NCBI RefSeq assembly: GCF_030056655.1
Contig: NZ_JASHIE010000018.1
Location: 62,001-126,000 of the forward strand
Length of the DNA: 64,000 nt
Direction of reading: 5' to 3'
From: Flectobacillus rivi
GTDB taxonomy: Bacteria > Bacteroidota > Bacteroidia > Cytophagales > Spirosomataceae
The number at the start of each line of letters is the position of its first letter. Position 1 is the stretch's first letter. Positions 62,892 to 64,000 of this stretch are shown here, piece after piece. Both the position numbers and the translations under genes were made by a program. The notes below the pieces were generated by a model. The model was not told where the DNA came from. It was given only the letters and a program-made list of their open reading frames with translations, and did not search any database.

Positions 62892-63758
62892 TTAAACAGG
62901 GATTACATCTACCGAAACCGATAATTGGTGCCCCCCAGAACTAAAGATTACTCCTTTCAATGGTGCAACATCACTGTAGTCACGACCATAAGCCGTAATA
63001 ATATGGCGCTCTTGAGGAACCATGTCGTTAGTCGGGTCAAATTCACACCAGCCCATCTCAGGGATATACACCGAAATCCAAGCGTGAGAAGCATCCGAGC
63101 CTTGTAACTTCTGTTGTCCAATTGGAGGAAGCGTTTCGATATATCCGCTAACATATCTCGCTGCCAGTCCCACACTTCGAAGACAAGCAATCGCCAAATG
63201 TGAAAAATCTTGACAAACACCTCTTCGTTCTTTTAACACCGTTTTAATAGGCGTATAAATAGAAGTAGCATTTGAAACAAACTTAAACTCTTTGAAAATC
63301 TTATGACATAACTGCATGACACCTTCATAAAGTACAATATTACCTTGCAAGCAACCAAGCGCAAACTCTTGTATTTCAGCGTCCCAGTTAATGAAAGGAC
63401 TTGGTAGCATATATTGTAAAAGTTCAACTTTAAGTTCACGGTTATTCCAAAGTATATTTTTACAATCTTGAACTGTTAAGGTAGATATATTCTTTTGAAT
63501 TTTGGGTAAACTCTGAACTTTACTAACAGCCTGCACAATCAATTCTTGATGAGGAACATGGATTGAAAAATAGTGTACTGTATTTCCAAAATAATCTTTT
63601 CTTTCAATAATTTCATTGGGAGATGGTGTTATTGTTAATTTAAAACTATCACAAACTTGACCTTCCAAATCTTTCGGTTTCAAACACACCAAACTATGAT
63701 AATTATTAACTGTCTCGTAATATTTATAGGAAGTTTTATGAATTAAGTTATATTTCAT
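62892..63758 (-). CDS. Transglutaminase-like cysteine protease-fold protein
   Basis: This is a bacterial transglutaminase-like protein of 288 residues with an N-terminal beta domain (1-85; HKTSYKYYETVNNYHSLVCLKP) and a catalytic core. The triad is C182 (RGVCQDFSHLAI), H225 (ASHAWISVY) and D241 (CEFDPTND). It has no signal peptide, so it acts in the cytosol. Its start overlaps the end of the alpha-E gene by 11 bases. Alpha-E, transglutaminase and an ATP-grasp-like partner form a widespread conserved operon whose product is not settled; the ATP-grasp gene would be expected beyond the right edge. Confidence 0.93.
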   Translation of the reverse strand: MKYNLIHKTSYKYYETVNNYHSLVCLKPKDLEGQVCDSFKLTITPSPNEIIERKDYFGNTVHYFSIHVPHQELIVQAVSKVQSLPKIQKNISTLTVQDCKNILWNNRELKVELLQYMLPSPFINWDAEIQEFALGCLQGNIVLYEGVMQLCHKIFKEFKFVSNATSIYTPIKTVLKERRGVCQDFSHLAIACLRSVGLAARYVSGYIETLPPIGQQKLQGSDASHAWISVYIPEMGWCEFDPTNDMVPQERHIITAYGRDYSDVAPLKGVIFSSGGHQLSVSVDVIPV

Positions 63759-64000
63759 TCTGACTCGAATTTTCGGTACTACTCAAAAAAGAATGTTGTA
63801 TTTCGGTATGAGTAAAGTACAAATTTGTCAAAGAGTTGTTTACTGATAAGATTAAATCAAATACTTCTGCCAGTAAGCTATCTAAGTATTCACGATACAA
63901 GGTATCTTGCTCGAAAATGACCATTTGAGAAACATCGGCGAGTTTGATCTTCATAGTTGCCTGAAGGACAGCCTTCTGCGCCAAATTTAGACGCTCTGTA
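63748..64000 (-). CDS. Alpha-E domain protein, C-terminal part (cut by window edge)
   Basis: The frame is open to the right edge and its true start lies outside. The visible 84 residues end the protein and match the C-terminal helices of alpha-E (DUF403) proteins: LADVSQMVIFEQDTLYREYLDSLL and SLTNLYFTHTEIQHSFL, the latter resembling the conserved YF motif near the end of the family. It overlaps the transglutaminase start by 11 bases (coupled translation). The family call rests on a short region and on the partner gene. Confidence 0.75.
   Translation of the reverse strand, partial: TERLNLAQKAVLQATMKIKLADVSQMVIFEQDTLYREYLDSLLAEVFDLILSVNNSLTNLYFTHTEIQHSFLSSTENSSQNEI

Noticed and set aside
1..64000. 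rRNA, tRNA and CRISPR array
   Set aside because: I scanned the intergenic stretches and saw no cloverleaf-like segment, no rRNA-like sequence and no regularly spaced repeats.

Overview
The window is AT-rich (about 60% A+T by eye) and gene-dense. It carries Bacteroidota hallmarks: a SusC/SusD pair with FecR and ECF sigma regulators, STN and carboxypeptidase-like N-terminal domains, many lipoproteins, a weak TTTG/TAnnTTTG-type promoter, and little use of Shine-Dalgarno sites. The mix resembles an aerobic, plant-polysaccharide-degrading Cytophagales bacterium, but the exact genus cannot be fixed from this sequence. No rRNA, tRNA or CRISPR array was recognised.

Layout. 0-11 kb: a SWIM/SNF2 helicase, an exported sugar-isomerase-like protein, an exported alditol-oxidase-like flavoenzyme, a Nudix-fold transcription regulator, and a divergent 1245-residue ThuA/PQQ-type sugar dehydrogenase/PKD/cytochrome c/CBM fusion. 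11-18 kb: a minus-strand metal/heme cluster of YHS protein, CDICGC outer-membrane protein, di-heme peroxidase, small membrane protein, MbnP-family lipoprotein, second di-heme peroxidase and Cys-motif protein, followed by a LytS/LytR two-component pair. 18.7-25.4 kb: a Met-rich TonB-dependent receptor, a lipoprotein, an RND/MMPL exporter and a small hypothetical protein.

25.5-54 kb: one long co-directional arabinan/L-arabinose locus. An ECF sigma factor (divergent) and FecR sit upstream of SusC and SusD. Then come a surface GH43 lipoprotein, a VCBS/UnbV lipoprotein, GH51, GH43, a Nudix-type AraR, ribulokinase, arabinose isomerase, a second GH51, ribulose-5-P 4-epimerase, a sodium/sugar symporter, a third GH43-like enzyme, a HAD phosphatase, a transaldolase/FSA and a mutarotase lipoprotein. 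Together these can bind and import arabinan fragments, cut them to L-arabinose, take the sugar up, convert it to D-xylulose-5-P and feed the pentose phosphate pathway. Two control layers are visible: trans-envelope signalling (SusC STN, FecR, sigma) and a cytosolic AraR.

54-64 kb: a BASS-type transporter divergent from ohrR-ohr, with a clear OhrR operator between them; a lone serine recombinase; a small protein with a C-terminal clamp-binding-like motif; an unusual 618-base gene-free stretch; an acyl-CoA dehydrogenase/kinase pair of the LvaC/LvaA (ACAD10/11) type; a GH3 enzyme; and a transglutaminase plus the end of an alpha-E protein at the right edge.

The best candidates for something under-described are the MbnP gene flanked by two di-heme peroxidases, the two degenerate-Nudix regulators with nearby candidate operators, the recurring degenerate repeat at stop codons, and an intrinsic terminator at 57.9 kb with no upstream gene.
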